Positions 22,074 to 34,254 of a DNA stretch of 64,000 nt are shown in pieces. The stretch is from Brachycybe producta. Taxonomy: Eukaryota; Arthropoda; Diplopoda; Playtdesmida; Andrognathidae. Every line of letters starts with the position of its first letter. Position 1 is the first letter of the stretch. Made by a program: the position numbers and the translations under genes. The notes beneath the pieces were generated by a model. It saw only the letters and a list, made by a program, of their open reading frames with translations. It ran no database searches and had not been told where the DNA came from. Where the stretch lies: assembly GCA_036925085.1 (NCBI GenBank), contig JAUPFP010000016.1:3553903-3617902 (forward strand). The letters are read 5' to 3'.

Positions 22074-24118
22074 TCCATGAAAAGCGTTTTTTTTTTCAAA
22101 TCTCAAGATGTTTTCTCAAATTGTTCAGGAAACGCAAAAAAATAAAAACGAACCGTTTTACACGTAAAGAGATTATCTAGAAGACCTGAATTTGGTGTGA
22201 TTTTTACTTTGGGAAACAAAACAAAATTAGGCAACTGATATCAGAATTGATATGTTTACAGAATTGCAATAAAATAGGGTAGGCCGAAATATGGACCTGG
22301 ATAGTTTTGAATAAAAAAGCTCCTCACATATCCAGGCTCGATACGTACTGTTGAGGATGGTTAATTTTGTGAAATTTATTTTGTTGAAAACTTGAAATAT
22401 TTCATGAAATTTATGAAAAAGTTATGAAATTTATTAAAAACCTTTAAAAAATGTTTAAATTAATGCATCAATTTACATTATCTTTATATATTATTGGATA
22501 TGTATGTGGGTATATCATAATTTCTCGCAAAATTGTTATTAATGATTGTAGGGTAATTTAACGTAACTATTGTTACTTTGTTAGAAATGAGAATTACACT
22601 TGTAATATAAAAAAAACATTGACATTAAAACCATTACGTTTTAGATATAGGCCTATCATAAATTATGAGCAATATATGAATAACATCATATCTAAGTAAT
22701 ATGACTAGTTTATGATTTGCAAGCAAATTAAAAAGAACTATTATGGATCAATTACAATCACCTTTGGTTTTCAGTATTTTTGGACACAAGTTGTATAAAT
22801 TTTATGCGTTTTTTTTTAAATATCACATCAATTTAAAATAATTGTGACATGTGAGCCTATTATGTAGGAGGACAATAAAACACATGTTGATATATATAGG
22901 GATAAGTACTGACGTGTAACCCCGCTCTGTGTATTCCATTAAATTGATCATTTCTGTTTCACTTTCATATCAATTTCGTAAATCTACTGAAGATTTACAG
23001 ACTCACGTTTTAGGTGAGCTCTGGTGACCTAGGTTGGGGGGGGGGGGTTGACGGAGAAGTTGCTTAACCCCTCTTCTCTCTCCCACATTTCATCCGTTCA
23101 ACGCCTTTTTGGTGAATACTGGCAGGAGGAAGTGATAGCACACTCTGAGCATTTATGCCAATATACTGTCAGATGATATCGTACATAAATTATTCATTAG
23201 GAATATTGCCAGATATGTCGGTGATAATAACATTCGTGCATTAATAGTCATTGTTTGCTAATCTGTGTTGCTGCCATTTGGCTAGTTAGGCCTACTTTTA
23301 TGTGCAGAAAAACCGTCTTGGACTGCTGTGCAAACAAACGTTTTGCAACGATCGAGCTGAGCATAATAAATGCTGAAAGAAAGAAAATTTGCGATCTGTT
23401 CAGCAGTAGTTTTGCTAAGTCAACGCTATACTCAAAAATACTCATGAACTTTTGATGGAAAGTTTCATTTAAAAGTTGACGAGTTTAGCTCTAGCTTTGA
23501 CTTAGCATTTCAGTTCTGAACAAAAGAATAGGATGGGCGTTATTGGTAAATGTGAATGTCGTACGGATTTGTAGCTTGAGATATTTATGTATGCTTGAAA
23601 TAGTTTCGACTTTCAAAGCAATTTAGTTTCGTGTAAAAAGCTCTAAGTTTTTTTCAAAAACAGAAATAGAAAAATTTTTCCAAGAATATATTTCTAACAG
23701 TTTGACATTTGACAACAATTTTCAATAAACATTGGTAGAAGTTGAGTTTTACTTGAAATTGTTGCTTCACACTATTTCAAGTACTCCTCGAGTACTTGTT
23801 GTTGTGCTTTGATGAGCGTTTGTTGCATAATTAATAATAATGCAATAGAAATTCAGGAAGTATAAATATCAACTTGGATGAGATTCGAGAAAGTGGGAAC
23901 AGTAGTGGGGTTGCTTATCTACTTGTCATATGACTAGATGTGTGGCAAAAACAACAACATGGATTTTATGAAAACCAATGCAATGCATACACTGTTGTGA
24001 AAACAGCTGTTTTTTGTGCTCAAAAATAGTGAGGATGGCCTATCGATATGTATCGATATTTTATAGTATGATTCACAGTTATAGAGGGCACTGTTGTAGT
24101 TTTCACCACCTAATCTAT
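22074..24118. other. Gene-free stretch
   Basis: AT-rich DNA with a G11-12 run near 23037-23048. Two overlapping opposite frames at 23248-23455 do not look coding. Confidence 0.5.
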
Positions 24119-24127
24119 GCCAGAACA

Positions 24128-24440
24128 ACAGTTAAATGTGCCCAGCACTAAAATTTCGCTTGCACCGACCTTTTATGACATCTTTCCTAGTAACGAACCA
24201 ATTAGAAATTAATGGCGCTCATAAAAGGGCGTGGGGGCAAACAAAATTTTGGTGGCGCTGATCAAGCGCCAAATTGAATAAGCGCCAAATTGAACAAACG
24301 CCAATCTGAACTAACGAGAAACTGAATAAAAGCCAAAAATTTGGCGGTTATTCAGTTTGGCGTTTATTCAGTTTGGCGTTTGTTCAATTTGGCGCTTATT
24401 CAGTCGCCCCAAAATTTGAGTGCAGGGCACACTTGCCTGT
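24128..24440. mobile_element. Family B foldback element, copy B2, with E1 inside
   Basis: Ends ACAGTTAAATGTGCCCAGCA and, inverted, TGCAGGGCACACTTGCCTGT. The 9-mers GCCAGAACA and GCGAGAACA (24119-24127, 24441-24449) match at 8 of 9. The core is largely deleted. E1 lies in the right arm. Without E1 the element would be about 150 bp. Confidence 0.8.
24252..24409. mobile_element. Family E foldback element, copy E1
   Basis: A 158-bp palindrome built from 15-16 bp units of the type TGAATAAGCGCCAAA, repeated in tandem in one arm and inverted in the other. Flanks AAAATTTTG and CAAAATTTG are a probable 9-bp TSD within B2's right arm. Same length as E2. Confidence 0.8.
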
Positions 24441-24449
24441 GCGAGAACA

Positions 24450-25660
24450 TCCATCGTCATTCAACACATTACTAGTTGCTAGTCTCCGAGTGTAATGGTC
24501 TAAGGTTCAAGTTTCATTTTGGCTTAAGTAACGTTTTAGAATATGGCCGTTAATCTTGAATAAAACAATAGGAATGTTTTGTATGAAATACTTTGTACTT
24601 TAAAAAATATTGTGAGACTATTGTGGAATAGCACAAACTCACATTTAATATTATTTCATTTTTCTTTGATCATTTTCATATTTGTGTGAGCTATTAAAGT
24701 AAACAAGTCACGTTCACAATTGTATATGAAAATTAATATATATAAAAAAACAGAAATTTTTATAAAATATTTATATGTTAATGTTATGATGTTTATAGTA
24801 AGGGAAGGCAAGGCGGGAGAGTGAGAGAGAGAGGGGAGGTTGTTAGAACAACACTCTCACGTCTGGAACACTTGTGTGGATTCTGTTGAACTGTTGGCCA
24901 TTATTGAGGGGGGCTTGAAGTTGTTAAAAATGCCATAACATTTTCAGAATTAGCAAATAAAAGCAGCCTAAAAAATGAATCAAAATGATTTTTATTGTTT
25001 GCCTTTGATGGTTATATTATGTGTATGGCTTTCCATATTTCTCTCTCTCTCTCTCGGTTTTTTTAGTTGAGTTTTAAATATTGAAAAAAAAAAGAAGATA
25101 GTGATAAATTTGCAGTTTTATTTGGTAAAACATTTTTTGAGTGGCAGAGAAACTGGGAATTACATTTCTCGGAATATTGCAAAATGATATAAAAAGCAGT
25201 GACAGTTTGAAAAACTATATATGCTCAACTTACATAACGATGTTCTAGGTGGTTGGTATTATGATGATGATGATGATGATGGTAAAATATAGAAATATAT
25301 GGGAGAGAGAGAAGAAAAAAAAAGTATCGAACAAAAAAATTACAAATTTTCGTAGAAAAGAGAAAATAACAGCTTTTGGAAACGATTGATGATGGGTTCA
25401 TCATTAAATGTTGAAATCATCATTTCCTTAATGTGAAAACGTCACATCATTGTTTGAAGGTTTTGAACTTACCAGCATTCTGTTTTGTTTTTGTTACTTG
25501 TACAAGTTAACAGACAGAAAGATAAATGACGAAAGAAAGCATTGGGACAATATGTGTCAGAAGCTGTTTTCACACCAAAGTCATATTTTTTTTTGTCATT
25601 TGCTGTCAATAATTTAATTTTTTATGCCCCATGGCAAGCGCATTATAAACTTTTTCGCAA
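24450..25660. other. Gene-free stretch with microsatellites
   Basis: It contains a (GAT)n run at about 25260-25281 and a (CT)n run near 25040-25056. A tRNA-like pair of motifs near 24490-24515 is too degraded to call. No gene is supported. Confidence 0.5.
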
Positions 25661-25667
25661 AAATGTT

Positions 25668-25815
25668 GATGCAATAAAACTTGCAATGTGACTTAGTTTC
25701 AACGTTTACAGTATATTAAACATGCAACAAGATGAAACTAGTCTTGCAACTTACTTGAGACTCCATTGCATCAAGTTGAACATGTTAAACATTTATGATA
25801 CTTTTCGTAACAGAG
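25668..25815. repeat. Family S fragment (S2)
   Basis: GATGCAATAAAACTTGCAAT and the following AAGTTGAACATG blocks match element S (58620-59285) in the same order. Terminal repeats are not preserved. Confidence 0.5.
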
Positions 25816-26191
25816 TGCATTATATGAGCTTGATGGGTTTGTTGTTAGAAGGGGGAAGAGATATCTGATAATTTTAGTGATAAATATTCTAGAGTTAGCA
25901 GGGTATATACTGTATCCTGCTACCTCTAGAACATTTATCAGGAAATAAGAAATAATTTAGTTCGAAGTAAGAGGTGGCGTCATCTATTGGCCATACTCAG
26001 CCCTTACGTGGATTGCTCTATGCTTAGACAGAGCTCATGGCACACTAATCATTTTTAGTGGTCAAGTTCGACTGCAAAAAGGAAGTCGGCATGTGGCTCG
26101 GTGTGCAAAAGGTCGGCGTATTTCCTTAACAATTACAATGTCAATCACAGTTCAGCCATCCGCGACAACCTACTGAAAAGTGTGGTCCGTG

Positions 26192-26310
26192 TGCCTAGGC
26201 AATCTGCAAAACCACCAAACTGCTAGCGAATCTGCAAAATTCTATACAGTTTAGGTGTTGAATTTTGCAGATTCACTAGCAGGTTGTTTGTTTTGCAGAT
26301 TGCCTAGGCA
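26192..26310. repeat. 119-bp hairpin (W)
   Basis: The left arm TGCCTAGGCAATCTGCAAAA to about 26245 pairs with the right arm ending TTTTGCAGATTGCCTAGGCA. The inner parts (GCTAGCGAATCTGCAAAATT) also pair. It is a miniature foldback element of unknown family, non-coding. Confidence 0.8.
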
Positions 26311-26915
26311 ATTTGCAGATTTACAGTAACATGTATATATGCATGTACATATATTGTATATCTGGGTTTCACGTTTAATGTCAGGTTTTTGATGCCATTT
26401 TTATTTTCCTTTACCTGATTACTTTTTTATCCTGTAACATGTGTAAATTGCTTGTGAAACTGTTATTCTAAAACTAGTTCTTTGTGTGATAAGGACGTTT
26501 ATGACAATATTGTGGTTCCAAGCCTAATCAAAAATTGAATTGCGTGTTTTCATTGCTTCAAATGTTGCCAGTGTGTAATATAGTGGCAAACTGATGCTGC
26601 TATCTACCTGTGTGTTTCAATAGAATATATACAAAAGACTCAAATAGACTATTATTTAGCTGAGAAGTGTTGGCTTTTGAATGACCACAAGTGGCCACTT
26701 TTTGATGTTAATTATTAGTCCCACTGTGGTTTAAATGCTATGGGGTGTCGTCAATTTTTGAGTGATTTACAACTTGTAATTGTGGAGTATTTATTTATTT
26801 GAAAGAAGTAGTAGTATTAAAGTTGATTTGAACATTGTGTGGTGACTGGTGAGCCCGCCTCCTGTTTGTTAAATTAATTTCCACAATATTACTAATATGG
26901 CAAACATTCGGCTGT
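26311..26915. other. Gene-free stretch
   Basis: AT-rich unique DNA. Nothing was recognised. Confidence 0.5.
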
Positions 26916-26919
26916 TTTT

Positions 26920-27338
26920 TTTTTTAAATTCTCTTTTCCCCTGGACCACTGACAGGCAATTAGAAATCGGGACATCCAGAAGTTGGCTGCGCCCGTTTTT
27001 ATGACGACCGGCAACTTCTAATTGGTTGGTTGTGTAGTCTGACGTCACATGCTCCGCCCTTTTCAACGTCGAACCACACAACAAACTAATTAGAAGTTGC
27101 CGGTCGTCATAAAAAGGTCGGAGCCAACTTCTGTATGTCCCGATTTCTAATTGCCTGTGGACCACTGTGACAAAGTGTTTACCACCGGCTTCCCTCCTTG
27201 ACGTTAGCTCTGCAATGCGGGAGAAATTATGAAAGACAAACACAACAATGATACACCACCAAACAGAGATTCGAACCCGATGATACCCGAGCGCCATAAG
27301 CAGGGATTTATCTCCAATCAGCTACCGGGGCGGTTTGC
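26920..27338 (-). mobile_element. tRNA-derived SINE, copy UU1, with A6 inside
   Basis: On the minus strand an A-box (TAGCTGATTGGA, 27313-27324) and a B-box (GGGTTCGAATC, 27268-27278) form a pol III promoter about 35 bases apart. The body GTGTTTGTCTTTCATAATTT (near 27230-27250) is shared with UU2. The tail, including GGACCAC, is interrupted by A6 (26952-27158). Confidence 0.8.
26952..27158. mobile_element. Family A foldback element, copy A6
   Basis: The 207-bp element has a perfect 9-bp TSD GGACCACTG (26943-26951 and 27159-27167) and is nested in SINE UU1. Both inner arms are the GACCGGCAACTTC subtype. TGACGTCA is at 27040-27047. Confidence 0.92.
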
Positions 27339-29974
27339 CTTTTGTCTGTTTTTTTTTGTATATTAGCAATTCCTAATAAAATTTCCTAGTAAAATCTTTG
27401 TGAAATTACTTTTTTGCAAGTTTTTCCTTGTCATTTCTGTTTATACGGGGACTTAACAATTAAGGACTGGTTCAGACGTTTGCTGAAGATGTACTTTTTT
27501 GTGGCCGAAGATGAAATGTCATCTACATGTAAGCTTGTCAACTTTCAGGCTTATGAAGTTATGAGTTTACTGATGACTCGATGAGATAAAGATAAAGAGG
27601 AAATGCAGAAATGTGTTTTTATAGGATATGTCTGCACATTGTAGCTGACAAGGCTATCAACTAATAAGAATGTAAATTGCATGTAAATAATTCTTTTATG
27701 ATGGGTTGTATCATATTGACAATATGTGAAAATAGTGAAAATACTTATTAGTGCTCGGATTTTTATGCAATATCAAGCAAATGTTTCTCAATCTGTGGCC
27801 CCTATGGCCAATTGTGAACTAACAATCTCTGTTTAGATTAACCAACGATAACCATCAATCAAAAACACAGTTTAGAGACGAGAACTCTAGTTGTCAACTG
27901 ATAAGTAACCTTAAACCATGAATAGGGTGTTAACGGGGAGCGCTTGCAACAAACATCGGGACCAACATGACACACGTGCGTTGTCACGTGACTTAGGGCA
28001 AAAATCTCATTGTAAAACATGACATTCTCGGATTAACTGCTGAGTCATCTTGGATCCAACTGTCTTTTAGCAGTTCCTATCGCTCATGCTCCGTCTGCCT
28101 CTAGTATACACATGGTTTAAGATAGTAACCAGACATCTAGCCTCTAACCAACCTTTTTGATTAGAAAAAAGGCATAATTACAGTGGCTCTAATGATGATG
28201 CTTACTTCATAATTGACACTTTGGGCCACAAATTGATAAACATTTGCTTTGCTATTGCATAAAAATTGGAGCCCCTATACTTATAATATATTGAACCACT
28301 ATTCTAGTTTCTAATAAACTTTTAATATTTTCTAAAAAGTTTCTCGTTCTAAAGTTATAAATTACATGTAGAGAGGGAACTGTTAACATTATGTAATATT
28401 GAGAAGTGAATAACTTTTACTACAAAACAGTTGAGCGAATGGGAGAGAGATGATAATGTTATTACATTTATTATGTAAGTACATATGCAATTTTGTTAAT
28501 AACTTTAGAAGAGAAAGAGAGATGATGATATTCATGGTTACTTAACGTACTTTAATTGACACTACCACCTTGCTATCCATAAAAATATAATTAATTTTTA
28601 ACAACAGCTCACAAAATGAAAACCAGTGGTTTATTTCAAAAAAGCAAAAAGAGAGAGAAAGAATGGAATTTAAAGCGCAAGAGAGAGAGAGAGAGAGAAA
28701 AAGAGGAATAAGTCTAAAAAATAGAAAGTCGACATTCATAAAAACTGGAATGCCAACCAAAAAAAAAAGTAAATTCAATTTTGTTTTGTTTTCTGTTTTA
28801 GCATCTGTTTAGGATAGAGCCCAATTTTCTCATTCGACAAAATAGTATTTCTTTTATATCCTTGTCTTACCACCACCTATAAATACGTTTATGGTCATCT
28901 AACAATGTAATTTGGTTGTGTAAGAATTAAATCTAAATAGGGGGGGGGGGGGGGGGGGGGTATATATAGCCTAAACAAAAAACAGCGTCAAACGACATTA
29001 TTGCATTCTGTAGTCAACATTTTTTTTGAGGTTTATTTTTATGTCTTTGGTGTTGTGTTGTGTTATATAGACTCAATTTCTCTTACTTTTTTTTAAAGAA
29101 AAAATACCAAAAAAAAAAAGCAATCTTTTTTGTGTTATTTTAAACAATTTTAAAGAAAAAACTGTTACCGTATACTTTTTTGTGTGTTGTTTTTAAGTGA
29201 GTATTTGACCCTCTCTTGTCTTTTTTCTCCTCCCAATTGTATCCTCTTTATATTGGGTAATGAAGTACTAAAAGAGTGCCCAATTAAAGACATGAGTGTT
29301 TAGTTTCTTTTGTGTTTTTTTTTGGGGGGGAACATTGAAGATTTTTAAGTATGCGCAATGTGTGTGTGGAGGAGTGTAAGTTTTGCTTTTTGAAAAGTTC
29401 TTCTCTCTCTCTTTCTGGTTTTCTTCTTTCACAACACCCGAAAAATAAAAAGGCATTTTTATGAAGTCATAAAAGAGCCCCGGAAACACAGTTTGAATTT
29501 TATGACTTTCCACAAAATGGGTTGTGTGTGTGTGTGCCTGTTCGTTTCTATAAACATTAAACACCTCATAAACAGCTGTGTGAGCATGGTTTTGTTGTAT
29601 ATTGGTGACAAAATGTCAGTCATGGCCGTTGGGTACACTTTTGATTGTGTGTGACTATTTATCAACTAAAGATTACTGTTGGTTTATTTAAATGAGCATG
29701 AAGCTTGTTTTCTCAAGCTTTTATTCTCATATAAATTGTATAAATTTTTAATTTATTTTGACATACTGAAGTAAAAACCGGTATATAAAAATGCTTTTTT
29801 TTCTGATGCCACTTAACTAAAAGAATTTTAGGATTTACTTAAAATTTACAGTTAATGGTAATGCATATATCATGTTTATATGTTGAAATAATTAAAATCA
29901 ACTTTTTATGTTTGAATATATCTAACAATATTGCAACATTTTTTGCTGACCAAAAACAGCCATAAAGCGTATTG

Positions 29975-30006
<32 letters not shown>

Positions 30007-30054
30007 TTGGTTTAGTTTAAAACAAATCTTTTTATACGTTTTTTAAATAAAAGC
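27339..30054. other. Long gene-free stretch
   Basis: AT-rich DNA with a (GA)n run at about 28680-28700, a G run of about 20 at 28941-28960, a TG run near 29521-29536 and a (TTA)n tract ending at 30006. A single end-like sequence (AAGGACTGGTTCAGACG, about 27463) has no partner. No gene was recognised. Confidence 0.5.
29977..30006. repeat. (TTA)n microsatellite
   Basis: About ten perfect TTA units. Confidence 0.95.
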
Positions 30055-30057
30055 GTT

Positions 30058-30564
30058 CTGAGGCCTGTTTCTTAAAAGTACAAGTCTTGTAAAACAAGTG
30101 AATTCGACGGAGCTCTGTAAAGGACATATGTTGTTAATGTTATTTCGTAATAACAAATTGTGAATTACAAGAATTTGTGATGTGTGTCCTTTACAGGGCT
30201 CTGTAGAATTCACTTGCATTACATCAAGCATGTCAAACTCAAAGGCGAACACGGGCCAAATAAACAAGGTCTACTAAGTTTATGTGGGCCGCAAAAAAAC
30301 GTCAATTTTTATAGAAACGTAGGTTTATTTCGAAAACTAGGCCTACAGTATAAAAAAGAACAAGGATAATAAATTGTTTCTTTAGAAATGTAATAACGGT
30401 AGCACACAATGAGAATAATAATATATATCAAAGGTGAGAAAAAGTAGTGAATGGATGAAAAAAGGTATAGTAAATCTATAAAAGTATTGGCTGGGCTACA
30501 AAGATATTCGTTGTGGGCCACGAGTTTGACATGCTTGTATTACATTTTTGAGAAACACAGGACC
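30058..30564. mobile_element. Foldback element J, split by I1
   Basis: The left arm (CCTGTTTCTTAAAAGTACAA... AAGTGAATTCGACGGAGCTC, AAAGGACA) matches the inverse of the right side (TGTCCTTTACAGGGCTCTGT, GAATTCACTTG, then TTTTTGAGAAACACAGG beyond I1). The loop lies near 30130-30175. I1 interrupts the right arm. The TSD was not resolved. Confidence 0.65.
30225..30537. mobile_element. hAT-like non-autonomous element, copy I1
   Basis: Ends CAAGCATGTCAAACTC and GAGTTTGACATGCTTG are perfect inverted repeats. Flanks CATTACAT and TATTACAT match at 7 of 8, an 8-bp hAT-type TSD. Internal GGGCC-rich ends (CGGGCCAAATAAAC, TGTGGGCCACG) match I2. 313 bp, non-coding. Confidence 0.85.
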
Positions 30565-30891
30565 CAGAAAGCAAGTTGAAGCAACACAACAATCTGCGCT
30601 AGTGCATGTGTTCACACATAAACACGACCTTACCTGCTCATATAATTAAAAAAAATGTTTCTTGGACATACTGATGCCAAAGAAATAAAACTAATGAAAT
30701 GCTGCTTCACTTAGTACTTACTCATAGATTAATAAGCAGCATGCTGAATAAAAATTATTGGCTGTTTGTTGCTTGAATATGTTGTCAAAATAACGTTTGA
30801 CTATCAACTGCTGCTGCCAATTGCTGAATCACTTGCTGTATAGGCCTTAGTAATTATATTCACAGGTGATCAGTTGTCTTGTTTGGCAGAT

Positions 30892-31089
30892 ACAGGTATC
30901 TGTAGACAGCTTCAGAATTTTTTTTGGATTCGCCCTTTTATGAGCATCATCAGACCAAATATCAACCAATTAGAAATAAAAAAGGGCAGGGCATGTGACC
31001 TAAGGCCCATGTACAAATCAATTAGAAATTGATGACGCTCATAAAAGGGTGGAGCCAAAGAAATTCTAAAGCTGTCTACATATGCCTGT
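30892..31089. mobile_element. Family B-like foldback element, copy B3
   Basis: Ends ACAGGTATCTGTAGACAGC and the inverse GCTGTCTACATATGCCTGT. Flanks TTGGCAGAT and GTGGCAGAT match at 8 of 9. Inner arms (GCCCTTTTATGAGCATC... GATGACGCTCATAAAAGGG) match B1, but the outermost 30 bases differ from B1 and B2, so this is a third arm type on the same body. The core site is mutated (GTGACCTAAGG). Confidence 0.8.
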
Positions 31090-31201
31090 GTGGCAGATTG
31101 GTTCTGTACCTTTAACTTGCTGCTTGGAATGTGTGTGTCTCGGATCGATTCGTGCAATACAGCATTTGCCTCCAGAAAGGCTGAAAGTGGACCGTTGTTG
31201 G

Positions 31202-31404
31202 ACAGGCAGATAGAAATCGGTCAGAACTTCAGTTGGCTCCGCCCTTGTTATGACGACCAGTAACTTCTAATTGGTTTGTTATGTAGTCTGACGTCACATG
31301 CTCCGCCCTTTTCAACGTCAGACTACATAACCAGCCAATTAGAAGTTGCTTGTCATAACAAGGGGGAGCCAACTGAAGTTTCCCCCCTATTTCTAACTTC
31401 CTGT
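31202..31404. mobile_element. Family A foldback element, copy A7 (palindromic core)
   Basis: The 203-bp element is flanked by CGTTGTTGG and CGTGGTTGG (8 of 9). The core is unusual: ATGTAGTCTGACGTCA (about 31281-31296) is followed by the inverse ACGTCAGACTACAT (about 31315-31328), so half the core has been copied inverted. Arms are of the AACTTCAGTTGG subtype. Confidence 0.88.
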
Positions 31405-31413
31405 CGTGGTTGG

Positions 31414-32136
31414 TTGGTTGCTTTCAACTCCTGCCTATGTGTTGTAGCAATCAACAGTGAACCTCATATACTGTATTTGTTCATTGTCAACTGTGTGCAG
31501 CTTTAAAAAGTAACTTTGTTGTTGTATTTTATAATAATTTAGACTTAATTTAAAAGCTCTTGCCTTAAAGGTTGAGAACTACACATTAATCTAATACCTT
31601 CCGAAGGAGAAAAAAAAATTAAACTGTTTTTATCTTAAACCCATTTCCACCCTCAATCTTCTCTGTGGAAAGAAAAGAAATATAAAGCAAAAAAAAATAC
31701 GAAATTGCATTTGATAAAAGTGAAATTACCTTTTTTTTTTTCCTACTTTTTCTCGAGTCTTTTAGTATCATCATTATTATTATTTTTTAAATGCGATTTT
31801 TTTTGTTACTATTTTGAGAGAGAGCATTCGTATTTATTACTTGCATAATTGTTGATGCAATATAAAATGGTTTTGCCATTCTAATCTTAAATGAATTGCT
31901 CGGAAAATTAAACTTTTGAAAAAGTCATTACAACAACGTATGTTGTTAGCCTTCAGGACTTAAGAATATTAGAGCAAAAAAAATGTTATATTTGAGAATG
32001 TTAGAAAAACAAGACTTTGAATATATAAATCACTGTTTTTTTTAGATTTTGTGTTACCTAAGCAACACCATGTTACATTGGGTGCCCTTTAAGAATGACT
32101 ACTTAACGATCTATAGGATCCAAAGGACTGAAGGAT
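31414..32136. other. Gene-free stretch
   Basis: AT-rich DNA with homopolymer runs. Nothing was recognised. Confidence 0.5.
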
Positions 32137-32272
32137 CTCCCACACTAGACCGACTCTAGTCGGAAAGGAAAATTCCGGATGGAATAAAATCCAAAAGAAT
32201 CGAATAGGTGGTAAACCCCCCACCTAGGCAGCGACCGGCTCCAAACCGATTCCGATCGGTCTACTGTGGGAG
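32137..32272. mobile_element. Family X inverted-repeat element, copy X2
   Basis: Ends CTCCCACACTAGACCGA and the inverse TCGGTCTACTGTGGGAG. The 136-bp body matches X1, including GGAATAAAATCCAAAAGAAT. Lacking A5, it is the empty-site form of X1. Confidence 0.75.
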
Positions 32273-32299
32273 ATGCTTCAGAAGCCTAAGTTCCCTTTA

Positions 32300-32541
32300 T
32301 ACAATAAGTAAAGCGTGACACGAAAGTGGTTTGCTGACACATGGTTGCTTGTTCCCTCTGCTCGTCATGAGAGAAGAGAGCACAGGAGAAGAGGCAACAT
32401 CCAGTTTATCCACCTAACTAATCTTGCCAACTACCATTTTGGTGCCTGCTAATGCAGCGGTGGCGCTAGTGTAGTGTCACCAGCAGCAGTTGCTGGTGAC
32501 TGTTGTTGGTTGCAAGCTTACATTGTTGTCTAATTTGCGCC
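32300..32541. mobile_element. Family L element, copy L1
   Basis: GTGGCGCTAGTGTAGTGTCA, CAGTTGCTGGTGACTGTTG and TTGCAAGCTTACATTGTTG match L2 in order, as does CTTGTTCCCTCTGCTC on the left. The left terminus is diverged, so the boundary is approximate. Confidence 0.6.
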
Positions 32542-33321
32542 AGACCTAGGAAAGCGACTTTCAGTAGTTTGCTTTTTAAAGGTGCATTATAACGCAAATA
32601 TGCAACAAGTTGAAAAACTACAATAAAGCAATGCAAAGTTGTTTAGCTTTGAAGCCATAGAAAGGGAATATGCAGTTTAACCAAAGGTTGAAGGGCAAAG
32701 TTAATTTTAGATTAACTCATTGTGAAATATATTCATAAATGTTTCTTGCATTTTGTTTAGTATTTTGGTCTTTTTCGGTTCGGTTTTTATTTTACACAAA
32801 TTGATTCGTATCGCTAAAGAAATAAAAAAAAAAATGTGGTCTACTAAAAGTTGGCAATATAAATAAATAATTTGTATTTGTAGCTTTTTTTTTTGTTGTG
32901 TGTTTACTTTTGTTCTGTATCTTAATGAAGATGTCATATTCTCTAAATGGATGAACGTGGTCTGAATGCAATCTGGTTACTTTAGCATGATTATCATCCA
33001 TTTGATTTAGGCAAATGAATAACAGATCTCTATAAAGAGATTGGCTCCTCTCTCTCTCTATGCACTTTGATGCATATTAGTACTAAAGTTAGGATATACA
33101 TGTTTATGCATTAAAAAGTTCAAAATATGTAAAAAAACATGTACAAAAAATGCATTGAAATACAAGTTTGCATTAGTATTTGTTATTATTTTTAAATCGG
33201 CTTTAAAACCCAATTGTTAAGAGTACAAAAATGACGACTTTATAAAACTGAAGAAAAAATAAGGAATAATACACAACAAAGTCTTAATTTCAAACACCAC
33301 CAAAATTAACAACTAAGGCTG
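32542..33321. other. Gene-free stretch
   Basis: AT-rich DNA with a short CT run near 33049-33058. Nothing was recognised. Confidence 0.5.
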
Positions 33322-33584
33322 ACCCCAAATTAGGGAACCAAGTAAGTGAGCAACCAGCAACAAAATCATGATCACGTCACAAGAGTGTGGTTGCTGCTGG
33401 CACACAATGTTTGCTTTGTTCCCTCTGCTCACCGTACTGAGCAGAGGCAACATCCAGTTACTACTGTTAACAAGTATTAATTTGGTACCTGCAAATGCAC
33501 CGGTGGCACTAGTGTAGTGTCACCAGCAACAGTTGCTGGAGACTGTTGCTGGTTGCAAGCTTGCATTGTTGCCTAATTTGCGCC
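33322..33584. mobile_element. Family L element, copy L2
   Basis: The left end CAAATTAGGGAACCAAG and, inverted, the right end GCAAATTAGGCAACAATG form a terminal inverted repeat. Both arms contain AACCAGCAACA motifs. L2 is 263 bp, related to L1, with no TSD resolved. Confidence 0.65.
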
Positions 33585-33775
33585 TATAGCCTAAAGAAAT
33601 TCAAAGTTAAATAACATAAAACTTAAAAGTAAAAATGTTTAGAAATTTTGACCAAAATTCAATAATAAACTTGAAATTAAAAATATTGCTATAATTTTGA
33701 TGAAAGCGTTTGGGGGGATGGCTTTTGGTCATTCATTTGGACATTCATTTTGTCAAGAAAAGATGTAGCTAAGAG

Positions 33776-34254
33776 CCGCTTCACACGGAACACAATGTGT
33801 CGCCACAAAGTAGCACCCTTTAGTGATTTAAATGACTTTCTTCACACGGACCACCATTGAAAACGAATGGATAGCTAGCTATCAATGTATTCCACTGCAT
33901 TGGTAAGACCTTGATAACGATTGGCAAATAAATGTAGGTGGTGTTCGCCACTTGTGGCTTGTCTCAAACATACTTTGATGAAAAACAAATTGTAACGGTG
34001 GCTCGTGAAACATGGTCAAACACCCTTTATGGACATTCAATTAGGCTCCGCCCTTTTTATGACGAACGCAACTTCTAATTGGTTGGTTATGTAGTCTGAC
34101 GTTACATGCTCCGCCCTTTTCAACGTCAAACCACACAACAAACCAATTAGATGTTGCCGGTCGTCATAATAAGGGCGGAGCCAACTTCTGTTCGTCCCGA
34201 TTTCTAATTGCCTGTCTCTTTATGGTCCTTTATTGGTCCGTGTTCCACTATACA
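33776..34254. mobile_element. Possible Harbinger-like element split by A8
   Basis: AAGAGCCGCTTCACACGGAAC on the left resembles Harbinger-type ends, and TTGGTCCGTGTTCC on the right is a loose inverse. The pairing is weak and the boundaries are uncertain. Confidence 0.25.
34033..34215. mobile_element. Family A foldback element, copy A8 (left arm deleted)
   Basis: The 183-bp copy retains ACATTCAATTAG then jumps to GGCTCCGCCC, losing about 22 bases of the left arm. The flanking sequences CCCTTTATGG and CTCTTTATGG match over 9 of 10. The core site is changed to TGACGTTA. Confidence 0.85.

Noticed and set aside
24480-24520. tRNA-like motifs (GTGTAATGG, GGTTCAAGTTTC)
   Set aside because: Box spacing is too short and no arms pair; probably chance.
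3501-27297. Recurring translated motif (YDDRQLLIG, NQLEVAGRHNKGGAN) in many frames
   Set aside because: It comes from the inverted arms of family A, which happen to be open in several frames on both strands; the elements are short palindromes and not a protein family.
27463-27660. Element starting AAGGACTGGTTCAGACG
   Set aside because: One end only; no inverse end nearby.
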